The position numbers were made by a program, and so were the translations under genes. Below, one piece after another: positions 12,451 to 25,122 of a DNA stretch of 64,000 nt. This stretch comes from Purshia tridentata (taxonomy: Eukaryota; Streptophyta; Magnoliopsida; Rosales; Rosaceae): positions 62,001 to 126,000 of the forward strand of contig QANT01003274.1 in NCBI GenBank assembly GCA_003254885.1, given 5' to 3'. Under the pieces are notes generated by a model, which saw only the letters and a list, made by a program, of their open reading frames with translations, was not told where the DNA came from and ran no database searches. The stretch's first letter is position 1; each line of letters begins with the position of its first letter.

Positions 12451-15400
12451 TTAACGTTGGAAAACCAGATTGTGGCAAGAATTATCACAAGGGTAGGGAC
12501 AATCAACAGCCTTCTTTGCAGCTGCTCGGTCAAAATACCAATCTCCAACAGCTAGCGCGATTGGCTGCATATAGTCAATCAGAGTATTGTAATCTCAAAC
12601 TTTAAGAATAAATAACATCCGTACACTCAATTTTACGTTGTATGCAGCATCCACATCTCAACTACTTTACTACAACCACCATTCAGTACAACAGTCTTAA
12701 CTCATGGTTACGAGCCCCATAAGCATATCTAAAGAGATATGTGGACTCTAAATACGACATTTTTTTGAATTATATAAGACAACGTAGTCCGAGTGGAACA
12801 TTCCAATAACTGGAGAATTATCAGCAAACCACGTATCCTGCCTCTCGCTTTGGCAGTGCGCAAAACATGAATTTATAAACAACCCATTTTTACTATACAT
12901 TGAGAATCGTTTTACTGCATTCAGCATTTGATTCCTGAATCCTATTTAAAAGAAAAATAAAGTCATAAAAAACAGAAAAACTTTAGTTACTTTGTTTCTG
13001 AAACTGCTATAATCTTTTAATGAGTTTAAACAGTTCTCATATATAGGGGTCACCTTGCAGAAATTGGATCTGAGCTGGAGTACATTTTGCATGGTTTAAT
13101 CGGCAATCATGCCAGTAGCCACTGGGATCGGCTGATGGTGGAGCTAAACTGGATTGGATCTGGTTTCAAGTGATGAAATATAACTTAATGCATTCTTTCA
13201 GTGAAGTCCTAAATGTTGTAAACTACGGAACACCAGGTAGAAACAAAAATTTAGAGCCTATAAAAATGCACAATTACCTGCCACGAATCATATGCTGCAT
13301 TGAGTATAAACAGTGGGGTTTTAACACTGGAGATCAAGTTCTGAGGGAAGAAGCACTGCAAGGAAGGAAAACATAGAATGGGGGTGGGGGGAAGCTGTGT
13401 CAGTTTAAGAGAGGCAGCAGTGCACACAACTTTTCTATGTACCCTACAAATCAAGGACTGCAAGAGAAAAAAAATTCTTAAAAAAAAAACAGAAGAAGAA
13501 ATGATTACCGAAGTAGGATCAAGGTGGTTAGTACAAATACGTGGCAGGTTTCTTTGCACTCCCTGAGATAATAATAGTTTCCATAAGCATACATTAATAC
13601 ATGGTGCCAGAGATTGCAGAAGAAAAAAAATCAGCAAGTCATAACTATAAATTTCACAGGATGAGACAGAACTTGGATGGATAAAACTAATATCCAAAAA
13701 TAGGGAAAATTTGAATCAAAGTATGATTGAACTGAAATTCAAGCTTTAATACACAACTCCTGCTTCAAGAGACCACAGATTAGGAAAAAATTTGAGTATG
13801 CAGAAGAGGTATTGTCCGTTTAATGGTTTTAAAAAAAGAAAACAGAAGAAGATGGGGGCGGGTGCATTAATCTTATGATCAAGTCAATACCTGCAAGCCA
13901 ACAACACCACTATATAAATTCCGGAGTGTGCGTCCACCAGAAATATCAGCCCTACAATTCCATACAGGATCGCCAATTAAAATCCAAGTGTTAATAACTA
14001 GCTAGAACATGTCTGCATTATTGTAAAGAGCAAGGGCCTTAAGGATAATACTTACGCATCAAGAAACAATCCAGCATCACTCAAGCACTTCACTTTCGTA
14101 GTGCTTGAAAATAAGCCCCGGAACTCATCGCAGTGCAAAATAGCTGCCAGACCACCAGCAGAGCAACCAGAAAGAAGAGCCTGAAATAAGATTGGTTAAT
14201 ATCTTGCAAGAAGTGCCATAACATGGAAATGAGAATAGACCATGAGCAAGAAGAAATAGTAATACCTGCTTGGCGTAGCGCATGCCTTTTGACTTCAAAT
14301 CTTCCATTGCAGCCAACCATATACGCTGTCCTCTAAATTGCAGCTGTGCTGCCTAAAAGAAGAATCACTACATTTTAGCATCTGGTGTGCACATATGAAT
14401 GAAAATAGTTGATACCATGCAGCACTACCAGATTTGTGTTATTTTTTTCTAGTTTGAACTGAGATTCGTAGTGGATTCATTAGTTTTAAGATTAAGCCAT
14501 TCTCTATTACCTACTTTTCTCCTACTCTTCTTATAGAGTAATGTGTAACTCTATAGATATTCTAAAATATGAATGAATAAAGAGGTCCATCTTAATTCCT
14601 ATAGGAAAGCACTAATGTACTGTAGAAAGAACTAAAAAAAGCTAGATCCAACAAACCTTATTTTCACTGTCTCCAGTAAAAGAAGCACCATCACAATATC
14701 GAAGCTTTACTCTATTCCAGTTGAAAAAATCTGTAGTCCCATATATGAAAGATTAGAGTCAAGACAGATAAATCCAGAAAATGCAGATGCAAGCATGAGC
14801 AGAACATGATGTGGGCCTTTGAAATTTTAACATCAAGTTTGAGGAGAAACCAGGATTTTCTTCGGCTTTGTTGCTTAGTATTCCAGTAAATGGTATTGAC
14901 TTTTCCATGTATGTTGATGATCCTCGCCTTGATTTTTTGCGGTAGACACAATTTCTAATGTTGTTGCACCATCCTCCTCCCTGCCACAAGATGTTTGTTC
15001 AAGTCAAGTTATGAATTATGGAAACAGCCAGTAAATCAAAGGACTTGGGACGCTTGTTTGGCCATCAATCAATCAAAAGGTAACATGATTTTTTTCAAAA
15101 GAAAAAACATTTCTGATGATTATAGAACTTTTCATCTGATAGTTCCCATCACGACATGATTTGATGTCCCATTTTTAGAAACCACTTAACCCAAGTGCAA
15201 TATGTATGCATAGTTAAATGATGTCATTGTTTGTGATTTATTTAACAAACCTCCAAATTAATGAGCCAACTATTTGCTCCTGAACCATATCCACGATGCA
15301 AATGATACCCAGGTAATGTTCCATCCAAGCAGACTGCAACAACCGAAAATTCAAGTAGGTAAATCAGGCCAAAATAAATATGGGACAGATCTCAAAGTAA

Positions 15401-16210
15401 AAAATAAATTGATTAAATATCTCAAGTCACTATCATTAAGCAATAATGAATGAGACATGATTTACAAAAGGAATTAAAAAACAATACATTGAAAAATACA
15501 ATGGAAATACCATCATACGATAGGTCAGGGTAAAAGATAGATAAACATGTTTAACAACAATTACTACTGCGTCATGAAAAATAGTATGCTAATAATCCCA
15601 GCCGGCAACAGAAGACTAGAAGAGTGAATCTCACTCAGAGTCTCAGACCACTGAATTAATATTTGGGGAAAATAGGATGGGAAGGAAAAAAAAAAGAGAG
15701 AAAACAGGATGTCAATTAATAAATAAGACTGCAATGTTTCTAGGAAAACTGTAATACAAGTTACAGTAAACAAATAAATGAAGGGAGGACAAAACATTCT
15801 ACATTAAGATTAACACTAACAAAATACAAATTCACTAGCAGATATCTATATGTACCCATATAGGCAACAACAGCTAATCTGTTTGCTCTTACTCTAAACA
15901 GGAAAAAGTTGCCATCTTTATCTAAATCAAGCAAAACCCAAAATGTATATTAAGTATAGAGAAGGGCAGAGTGGCATGTAACTAATCATACGAGTGTAGG
16001 AGTGTAGAGTGTACCTCCTCCTTTGGAACCAGCTCCTGGGATGAGGGTTAGTCCTACCATCAAAAGGTTATTTCCAGCCTTGGAGTCTCCATAGCCAAAA
16101 GCCTCCAACATTGAAAGCTCTGTTTCATTGAGGCTGTACTCTACAAAACCATTAACCCATTTGCTGAAAACAAATGATATTACAATGCCAACCCAGAAGA
16201 GCTTCACCAT
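12451..16210 (-). CDS. Pectin acetylesterase, tandem copy C (last-intron donor altered)
   Basis: Third pectin acetylesterase (CE13). Exons: 16210-16015, 15333-15251, 14980-14851, 14730-14657, 14352-14266, 14180-14056, 13951-13891, 13562-13509, 13355-13278, 13159-13054, an eleventh starting at 12941, and 12564-12451. The start ATG lies in ACCATGG and opens [16 protein letters not shown], a signal peptide. The triad motifs [14 protein letters not shown] and CFAHCQ are all present. Exon 12 encodes the typical plant ending [11 protein letters not shown]...CPYPCDN...CHNLVFQR. Copies A and B splice exon 11 at ATGG|TGAG or AAGG|TGAG; here the site reads GGAATGTTCC. Either the exon reads on into the intron and stops at 12748-12750, or a weaker donor is used (for example after 12784, which keeps frame with exon 12). 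The catalytic residues are encoded before this point. A (GA)n tract lies about 210 nt upstream. Confidence 0.85.
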
Positions 16211-16418
16211 GGTTCTCCTCTGCTCTGCTTCAATCTCTCTCTCTGCCACCCAAGTGTTGGAAAATATAAATAGAGAAAAAATAAATGAAAAAGATGCAAA
16301 CTTTGGATTTGGCTAAAGGCCTAGTGACTGCTTCAGTCAGAGCAATAAATTTATGAAAGGAAATCTTCTGCTTGAGAGCTAACTATGGAAGGAACCCAAT
16401 AAATCTCAAACTCTCCAA

Positions 16419-16464
<46 letters not shown>

Positions 16465-19400
16465 GCAGACAACGGTCTTAGCGAGCCTTTTTAAGGTTTT
16501 ATTACACAGGAGGTACGTTTGGAATCTGAATTACGAAATATTAGGTGGGCAGAACTAAAACTACAGAGATAAATGGGGAGAGCAACATGACAGACGATCT
16601 TGACCGTTAATTTGAGAGAGAGCGAAAGAAGCTGTGACCATTACATGAACAAAAGTGGGGTCCACATTTGGGAGGGAAGAGAAGTGGTTGGTTTCTCAAA
16701 CTTTGTATAGAGACTAGAGAGAGAGGGCAGAGGAGGGTGGTAATAGTGAAATTTTGAAGACTTTAAAAAATTAAATGTGGGGTTTAATGGGTTTTGCCTA
16801 CATTTATTGTTTTGTGTGGTGTGGTTTATGACCTTGGGTAGAACTGGAGCCCCTATGCTTGTCTGCTTGGAGATGCATACAGCTCAGCTGTTTAATGTGT
16901 TTCTGCACTAAACAATCATATACCCTGAAATATGGGCTTGGGTATGATTGCATTACTTGCATGCCCACTTTGATCTGTGGTTCACAGTCAGAATAGATTC
17001 ATATTAAAGTGGACCAATGACCCACATCAGAAAATTAAGCACATTCTTTATTGTTTTTACTGTCACATCTAAATCAAAGCAGTGAAGTACTCTGAATAAC
17101 ATGAATTATAGTTTTACCTCATCTTTTGCTCATGAATAACATGAATCATGGTAGTTTATGGGAATCTGTTCAGATTTTGAGCAGTGTGTTTTCCTGAATT
17201 TCTGTTATGGGATCCAGTGAATGAATGGCAACAAAATTAATCCATAATTCTGGCGTCAACTTATTAGTTTCCTGATTTTCCTCTCTTCCCATTAAATGGT
17301 AGCAGAACTTTACTTCAAAATTTATTGAATTATTTATTTATTTTATTACGATGGTGAATTTAAATTGAGCAAGAAAATCGCCTCGACTTAATATTTTCTT
17401 CACTCTTTAATCTTTATACTTTATTAGTTTCTTTAAGGGTGGGATCATGATTTTTAATTGCTCTAATGCGTGTGACAAATAAATCAACTGAAAAAGAGCA
17501 ATGAATTATTTTGGGGAGTTAACTCGAGTAAGGCTGCCGACAATTATGGTTAAAAAGGAGAGAAGATTGAATGGAGTGTGAATGCAGGGTGCATGGTTTT
17601 GGTTTTATAATCTATGATTGTTATGTATAAGGCTGCTTGCTTTATAAAATGTAACAGATTAGCTTGGAATGTTCGAAAATGAACAAATTAAGACCTTTCA
17701 CTATCAGATCCATGCAATGACGGTACCAAACTTGTGAGCTGTAGACTTCAACATTCTTTTCAAAGCTTCCAACAACGACACAATTAAATTTAGTATTGGT
17801 TATGCCATTAATTAATTAATTAAATTAATGCTTCTACGGCTCTACGTATAGTCTCTAAAAATTAGGTCCACAAACCAACGGTACCAAGCTTTGCGTTTAC
17901 GCAACTAAGTCTTATACATAATTATATATGAATTGGTAACCTACATGCACCACGTACACACATACATTCATGCTTACACTTGGCCTATATATGTGTGCTG
18001 GTGTTTACTTTTGTTGACATGTTTCATTGCTCATCTTACGGTTATTTCCTGGCCAGTGAGGACTTGTACGTGTGTGGCACCTCAAACCATCGATCTTAAT
18101 TACTTTAAAAATGAGTTAATTAAGCTTAACCCGTTCATGGTAGAAATTAAGGTTAATTAGTCTTAAAGATATCAACATCCACAACACAAATTAAGCAAAA
18201 TAAACCCATGTTTATGCTTCAATCCCAAGTTAATTTATATTGAAAAATCACGCCAAGAATAGTGGTGTAATTAGCTAACTAGAAAACCATGACTGATGCA
18301 AATTACATTAAAACAAAAGAAACCATATAACATTACTATTAATCCCATGATTGATGCAGCCATCAAAATTAAAGGTACGTTGCTACTTTTTATATTACAA
18401 AGTTGACTTAATGCTTTCAGATTATAGATAATAGATCTGAGGTGATTAATTAATTAATTTTCTTTTCCTATATGTATGCATCTGCATATATATCATTTAT
18501 GGTGAAAGTTAACCTAATATATACTTTTATTTCACAGGCTCACTATACATATATGAAAACAGTACTGATCATACATATATGATAATGAAATGATTCCTTT
18601 CATATATATGCATATTAAAGAAAGGCAGGGATTTTTGGCAAATTGAAATTGTAAACCATAATAAGTGTATTGTAAATTTGTGATCACGTGTAGGAGACAC
18701 AATAATTTATGATGAGTCCAGTTTATAGAAACCATGATATTAATAAAAAAGAAGAGAAGTGCATGCATGCATGTGAGCTCTTGGTCCCATAATCACATGC
18801 ATCTCTTGAGCTTGATGGCACAGCCCACCAAGTTCTGTCACGCACTACCTAAGCTCCATCAACCTGCCACTAAAACTGGGTCTCTCTCTGCTCAGCTGCT
18901 GCAAAATATTATTACTAATTTACCAGTACAAATCATTCATTTGGAAAGTCTTGCTAACCACACAACTGGTATCATTGCTAACCAATATCATCCAACTATA
19001 AAACAAACAACAAAATTTTCTTTGTCTTCGACCCAAAAAAAAATTGTCATTATCAATTGGGCTTACATATAGCACTGTTAGTTATATAGTAGTGCCACTG
19101 TTTTGTTTGCGTGTTAAATAATGTTATGCAAATTAAAATGAGATGCTTGGAGATTATATTATCTTTTATTGTATTTTGTAGGACTTAAAAAATGGGCTGG
19201 TCCTAGTTCTAGTATTTCTCTATCAAAAAGCTCCATTATGATTTATGACCAAGGCCCTACAAAGAAAAATAGAAAAAGCTTAATTGAAAGCTCCAGTACA
19301 CCACTTTACTTGTAGCTTGGGACTTCATGTTGCTCCCATGTGCCTTTCCGTGCTGACGTGACGCTGATATAATAAGGGAGAACGATTCTTTAAAAAAAAA

Positions 19401-19927
19401 AAAAGGCTCAGAAAGATGTGAGGGTGGGTTTGGAATTGACGTACAAAGTAATGCCTCTCAAACTATTGTTTACGTCCAACCTTTTCTAAAACCCGAAATG
19501 ACGTCGTCGAGCCGGGTTTAGAGATGCATACCATTTCTTAGCGTCATTGGACAAATTCAGTGGACTGGCTATTAGACTCCCGACGCTATTTTTTCTTTTA
19601 AAATTAATTTTTTTTTTCAATGAATTTCCAACCATAATTCACTTATCAAATCCAATCAGGCCCTCAATTACACAAACCATAATTTCTTCATTACTCAAAA
19701 TATGCCGAGACAGGTCACACAAATCCTCAAACAGCCTGTCCCAAAGCCAAAACTAATTTACAAACACACAAAAATATCTATTTCTCTCTGACTTACTATG
19801 TAATAGACATTAACAAGTTGTAATAAAAGTTCGCCAATAGCCTCATGGGTTTAATCCTCAGCACATTTTTCTTTAGTGAGCTTCTTCCCCTTGGAAGTTG
19901 GAACTAATATATGCCTTTTTCTGGGCT
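16211..19927. other. Spacer upstream of copy C and downstream of the NPF gene
   Basis: Holds the promoter side of pectin acetylesterase copy C, including a (GA)n tract and, at about 17655-17905, the same upstream block found nearer to copies A and B. The block is about 1.4 kb from the copy C start but only 0.25-0.37 kb from the other two, so DNA was gained here or lost there. The remainder, including AATT runs near 17810-17830 and 18445-18455, shows no gene. Confidence 0.6.
16422..16465. repeat. (GA)n microsatellite upstream of pectin acetylesterase copy C
   Basis: About 20 GA units with one GGG interruption, some 210 nt 5' of the start codon. On the coding strand it is a CT-rich stretch, common in plant 5' UTRs and core promoters. 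Confidence 0.95.
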
Positions 19928-21467
19928 TCATAAACTTCTTGTATTTTCTTTGTTGTCCTCTGTTGTTTCAGAGGATGGGGAGGCTTCATTAGTCTTTCTT
20001 TCACTTTCTTGAGTGCTTTGGCCAATATTTATCAGAGGTGTCAGAGATGTTGGATTCAAAGCCTTAAGTTGTAGCTTAGAATCAGGCTCATCTGATTTGT
20101 ACTTGTACCATGAGGCCCAATAAACATAGTTCACAAAGTTGAGGCAGCTGAGGATGGCCAAGAACCAGTAAAAGAGGTTCACATTGTTTTTGTTAAGGTC
20201 CAGTCCATGCAACCATCCCTGCTTGCTTGGAGCAATTCTTCTGGTCACACCATTAATGACATCCACAATGACTGAGCTCAAGAAGTAACCAAAAGCCAGT
20301 GATAGCCATGTGAATGAAGTAGACAGTGATTTCATTCCTGCAGGTGCTTCCTTGTAGAAGAATTCAAGCAGTCCTACTAGAGTGAACATGTCTGCAATGC
20401 CAAAGATTGCATACTGAAAAGAGAGCCAAAAGAGACTAATGGGGTTTGATGGGTCCTTGTTGGATTGGTTCCTTCTTTTCACCTCTACCATGCCAGCTAC
20501 AGCCATTGAAATGGCAGAGAGTACTAGTCCAACCCCGACGCGTTGAAGCTGTGTGATGCCTGCTGGATGGTTGGTGATCTTTCTGGCAAAAGGAACGAAG
20601 ATGAACTCGTATAGGGGGATGAGAATGGACATGAAAAGCAGGGGGATTACAGGAATTGATGGCGCCGGAACCTCAAAAGATCCCAAATAGCGGTCCATGG
20701 CATTGCCTTGTTGGACTGAGAATGTTTGGAGCTGTGCTAAACAAGTGTTCATTATGATGGTACTGAATAAAATGGGCAACATTCTTGTTAAGATCTTGAC
20801 TTCTTCAACTTGTGTTACTGTGCAGACCACCCATGGTTGGGGCTTGGAGTCTTTGCCAAGTATGGCAGCTTTGTCCAGGAACCTGGTTCAATAATAGGCA
20901 GTAATTACAGTATTGTGTCATATCCAAAGACACTATAATTACCTAATTATTTATTTCTTGTTGAGCACTGTAAACTTTTCCACTACAGAAACATTGATGT
21001 AAACTTTTCTTTGTATTACCAAGTTGCATGTTTCTATTTATTTCTTGTTGAGCACTGTAAGCTATGGTCCAACAAACTTTCCCACTACAGAAACATTTGT
21101 ATTACGTACCAAGTTGCATGTTTCTAAGTTTTATGTCTCTTTCTTGTTGTTTGTCAAACTTGGAGAATCTTGACATGTCAAGATGGGGCATGCTGTTTGG
21201 TGAATCTTGTTTGATTATGTTTGACATGCATGCTTGAGTTTATTGGGCATGATTAGTGAAATCATGAACTAAGTAATGGATATAATGTCACCTGAATTGA
21301 TCGGTGTGTGCAATTTTTTCTTCAGCATAACTTGAACCTTTCTCACTGATCTCATAAAGTTCAGCAGGGCTCCCTGGCAGTGCTAACCGTCTGTTTTTGA
21401 TTGCCACAACTATAACCTGTCAAATGAATTGGCCAAGAAAAATGTTATATTGTGAGACATTATAGGC

Positions 21468-21507
<40 letters not shown>

Positions 21508-22550
21508 TACCTGAGTTATCCTTATGATGGGACTTTCTCCGGGGACTCGGAGGCGGTAGAAAGGCTTACCAATAGCAAGAACACCAAACCCCAAAAAGGT
21601 TGCTGCTGTTGATATAAAGAAACCCCAATACCAAGCTACATTGGTGCTAACATATACAATGGCTGTGACTCCTACAGTTGCTCCAAGTGTAGTACTCAGC
21701 ATAAGCCAATTGAAAAACCTTGCAAGTGACTTTTGTTCATCTTTCTCACTAAATTGGTCAGCACCGAGTGCTGGGAGAGCTCCCCTCACACCACCTGCGC
21801 CCAGTGCTAACATATACAATGATGCATACAGCATAAATGCTATACCACCTTTCACACAAGATGACTTGCCACAAGGTAGTGGGTGCAAGTGTTTTGAATA
21901 AGCTTGAATTGTGATCAGCACCAAAGCCTACAGGCGCAAGAAAATTGATTAAAATGAGGTCATAGGCAGAATAGAATAACTAATTGGTATTCTTTTTAAG
22001 GTATTAGTAATATGAATTTTTTGTTACCAGTATTTCAAGTGCACCAAAAATCAGACATGTGGTCAGTCTGCTTAAGTAAGTATCTGAAATGAAGCCGCCA
22101 ACAAGTGAGAGCATGAAAGTTGTTCCCATAAAGTTTGTAAGAGTGTTGGCAGAGTGGGCCAGATCAAAATGCATCACTCCCAGAAAGTAGAGGACCATGC
22201 TCACCATGTTTGCAACAAAACCCATGTTGTCCAATGCCAGCAATACTGCATATAGAAGAAGCAAATGTAAGAACATGTGAGTCTAAATATGTAAACACCA
22301 GCAAGCATATAACAATTTGATGGAAGACTGTTAATGGTTGCCTGGTTGGTTGCTTACCAAAAACGAAGCTGGAAGCAGTGAATCCACCTTTCCTTTTCTC
22401 CAATGGGGTGAGGGAGCTGTAGCTTGCCTTGGCCTCCTCTTCTCCCTGTGCGAACAAACATGATATGAAACATGCACATTAACAATAGTAACACACAAAG
22501 ACAAATACACAAGCACGCAGAGGATGGATTTGGGTCGCCTGACTTACCAT
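19928..22550 (-). CDS. NRT1/PTR family (NPF) transporter, NPF4-like
   Basis: Proton-dependent-oligopeptide/nitrate-type membrane transporter of the plant NPF family (MFS fold, about 12 membrane helices). NPF proteins move nitrate, peptides or hormones such as ABA; the substrate here cannot be read from sequence. Exons: 22550-22548, 22445-22358, 22245-22028, 21927-21511, 21416-21292, 20882-19928; the total of 1806 nt encodes 601 residues, a normal NPF length. Exon 1 codes only for the initiator Met: ATG is followed directly by the donor GTAAGT, and the ATG sits in CCACCATGG. Family motifs include TNFMGTTF, GGFISDTYL, GAGGVRGALPALGADQF, RFFNW, QLQTFSVQQG, VPAPSIPVIPLLFMSILIPLYE, QLQRVGVGLVLS and LNLFYWFLAILS-like C-terminal helices. 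The first helix reads LLALDNMGFVAN, so the ExxE[R/K] motif used for proton coupling in most NPFs is absent. A (CT)n tract lies just upstream. NPF4 is my best clade guess. Confidence 0.92.
21472..21505. repeat. (GA)n microsatellite in NPF intron 4
   Basis: GA dinucleotide run ending close to the exon 4 donor at 21510. The donor itself (CAG|GTATC on the minus strand) is intact. Confidence 0.95.
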
Positions 22551-22685
22551 GGTGGATACTTGATACTTTGATAGAATAAGTTTGGGACAAGGGTACAAGA
22601 GGCCTTGAACATATAGCCTAGAAGAGGCCTAGTATTTAACGTTCATGGCATTAGATTGAACGCCATATTTTTCTCAAGTCTGTTC

Positions 22686-22718
<33 letters not shown>
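22686..22718. repeat. (CT)n microsatellite in the NPF upstream region
   Basis: About 16 CT units some 140 nt upstream of the NPF start codon (GA on the coding strand). Confidence 0.95.
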
Positions 22719-22719
<1 letters not shown>

Positions 22720-25001
22720 TGTCCCTCTGTCCCTGTCTCTCTCCATCATAGTGTGTCCCTCAAGGAATTGGAGGAATATAACTTGAAGTTTTATCCTTTT
22801 CTTTTGGTTAATTACTTCTTTTGGTGAATTTTTGTCCATTTCACTCTAGCTGCAACTTGTCAAGCTTGATTAGGTAAGCTTAAATGTCTAGGTTTTTGAT
22901 AGTTTTGACTCTCTGTATGGTCATCAGTAATATATTTAAATAAGCAATTATTGGCATTCATGCCAAATCAATGCTCTGTCAAAGTAATACTTTTTGGATG
23001 TATATCATTGTATTTTCTTATCAAGGAACATTGTAATACTGCAAACATAACACAATCCATTCAATGTTTGATCTCAACCATTCTCTATATTGGGTTGCTG
23101 ACCTGATACTAATCTAGGAGATGTGAGCTGCCGATAAATAAAATGAATTCTAATACAGAAGATCTAAATAAACTAAGCAAAAATCTAGCAGATGAGAGCC
23201 TAAAATATCATTCAGAAATGCATTGAACATTTCATTATAATAACTTGATGGTGCATTGGTGCTTTTGCATGATCATGATTGGTAATTGGTCAGAGTTTGA
23301 ATGTTGCTGTCACTCTTATTAATAACATTTTTCTACCATCTCAGCTAGGCATTGTAAAACTTATTTATGCTATTGCTTGCCTTATCTGCTAATATAAAGT
23401 AGTATCTGTTACACCTTTTTCCCATACTTACAGCACTAATTGTTTAACAAGTCTATTCTCTCAGGGAAAACATGTAAAGGAAACCCTGGGGCCAAGAAAC
23501 ATCTCCCCAGTTGCAAATTCAAAAGGGAAGGGAGCACATGAAACCTCATCTTAGTTATCCATATACTTTTTGAGTTGAAAATACAGCTCAAAAGGATATT
23601 TAATGTTTTCTGGAACTTAATTAGGTTGGTGTCATTCTCTCACTATCATGCACATAAAATTCATAGACCCACTTGAAAATTTTCCTTTTTCTAAGTCTTG
23701 TAGTTTCAAATCAGCTGATGATAACTATGCAATATTATTCTTGAGTTCATCATTTTAGGATAAGTCTGAACTCTGGTGCTTTGATAATTTCATATCTTGT
23801 TTTGGCGGATGAAGCAAGGTTCAAATTGGTATCATCACTCATTCACTGGTCCTGTTCAAGTGTTTCTGTTATATTGCTAGTTAATTTAGAAGCTGATTTC
23901 TTAGTTATATTATATAGAAAGAAGTATCCAAAGACATGAAAACTATCATTAATTCTCACTTTCTCAACTTGTTAGAATTTGAAGAGATGGAAGAGAAGCA
24001 CCAAATGGGCCTTAACATAAAATGTAGAACTCAACTTGACCGAAAAGCTTAAGCCTTTAGGTCTTGGGTCCATTTATATATTATATTATTAATCCAACAA
24101 TTATATGTTCACCTTTTCATATTGGACAACCATTTCACACTTGTTTCTCTAAACTAATAATATATTTGGTGCCAACAAAAATGAAATGCCATTTGATAAA
24201 GCAGTTAAAGAGGCTTTAGGAGAAAACGATAAAGTTCATTGGGTTCCATATAATTGTGGATTGATAAGGAAAAAAAGGGCATAGTAGTGTCAGCCAGGAG
24301 CTTAGAGCTTGAAATTCTCAAGTACATTTCCCTCAAGCATTGTTAAGTTCTCTCTGTTTCACCCAATGAAGGAAATACCTGTTTCATTCTTTTTATATCA
24401 AAATGGAGCATGGATGAGGTGAAATTCAATCAATTAGGACCCCCAAAAAGGGTTCCATTAATTGATGTCACTTTCAACTTTAATGGGTCAAGATTAAATA
24501 TTAGCCTCCAAACAAGGAGCCTTTATTTGGTGGGCACCTTTGAACTTGGTGTACCTCCTTAAGATTTGGACCATCATCAAATGGTTTGCAGTAACAAAAG
24601 GCAGTCAGTCACTAACATTGCTGATGCTTGATGCTTCCCTATCACACACAACACTATCTATGTATTGCCCATCAATATTCTGTTTATCAATTAAAGCAGG
24701 ACTTGCCCCCACTTCCCATTTTATTTTCATCATTTTGCTTTCTTCAATGCTTTTCCAAAGAATTCAAAGTTGTCACAACATCACTTGTATTTCCAAGATA
24801 GATTAGAAAGCTCAAAACAAAGCCCATGATCTTATAGTCAGATGAGACTCAATTTTGAGGGCCCAAATATAAGTGAATACCCAATGCAAGCCCAAGCCCA
24901 CCTTAATTAAAACCTCAGAAAAACTAAAAAAATAAGTATAGGGAGGCACACGTTTACAGTAGAGACGTTATTATTGTCTTGTGTGCACACTTCACTTGGG
25001 A

Positions 25002-25026
25002 CTTGGCGCTTTGGAGTAGGCGGGAA
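25002..25026 (+). promoter_or_regulatory. Two E2F-like sites upstream of FEN1
   Basis: TTGGCGCT at 25003-25010 and GGCGGGAA at 25019-25026 (reverse complement TTCCCGCC) both fit the E2F/DP consensus (TTTSSCGC and variants). They lie about 100-120 nt upstream of the FEN1 start codon. E2F control of replication genes is established in plants; that these two sites function is an inference. Confidence 0.5.
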
Positions 25027-25122
25027 GGAATTTCACCCCTAACCTCTAAACAAAAACTTTCTATTTTCTCTCTGCATTTTACTCCTATCCAGTCTTTTTT
25101 CTCTTGCTCATTGCCATATTTG

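Larger units (their letters stand above)
22551..25122. other. Spacer between divergent NPF and FEN1 genes
   Basis: Shared upstream region of two divergent genes. It contains the NPF 5' UTR/promoter with a (CT)n tract at 22686-22718 and, at the other end, E2F-like sites close to FEN1. The roughly 2 kb between them shows only short unconvincing open frames. Confidence 0.6.

Noticed and set aside
13251-13697. A 148-codon minus-strand frame
   Set aside because: It is an unspliced read-through of exons 8 and 9 of pectin acetylesterase copy C with their intron.
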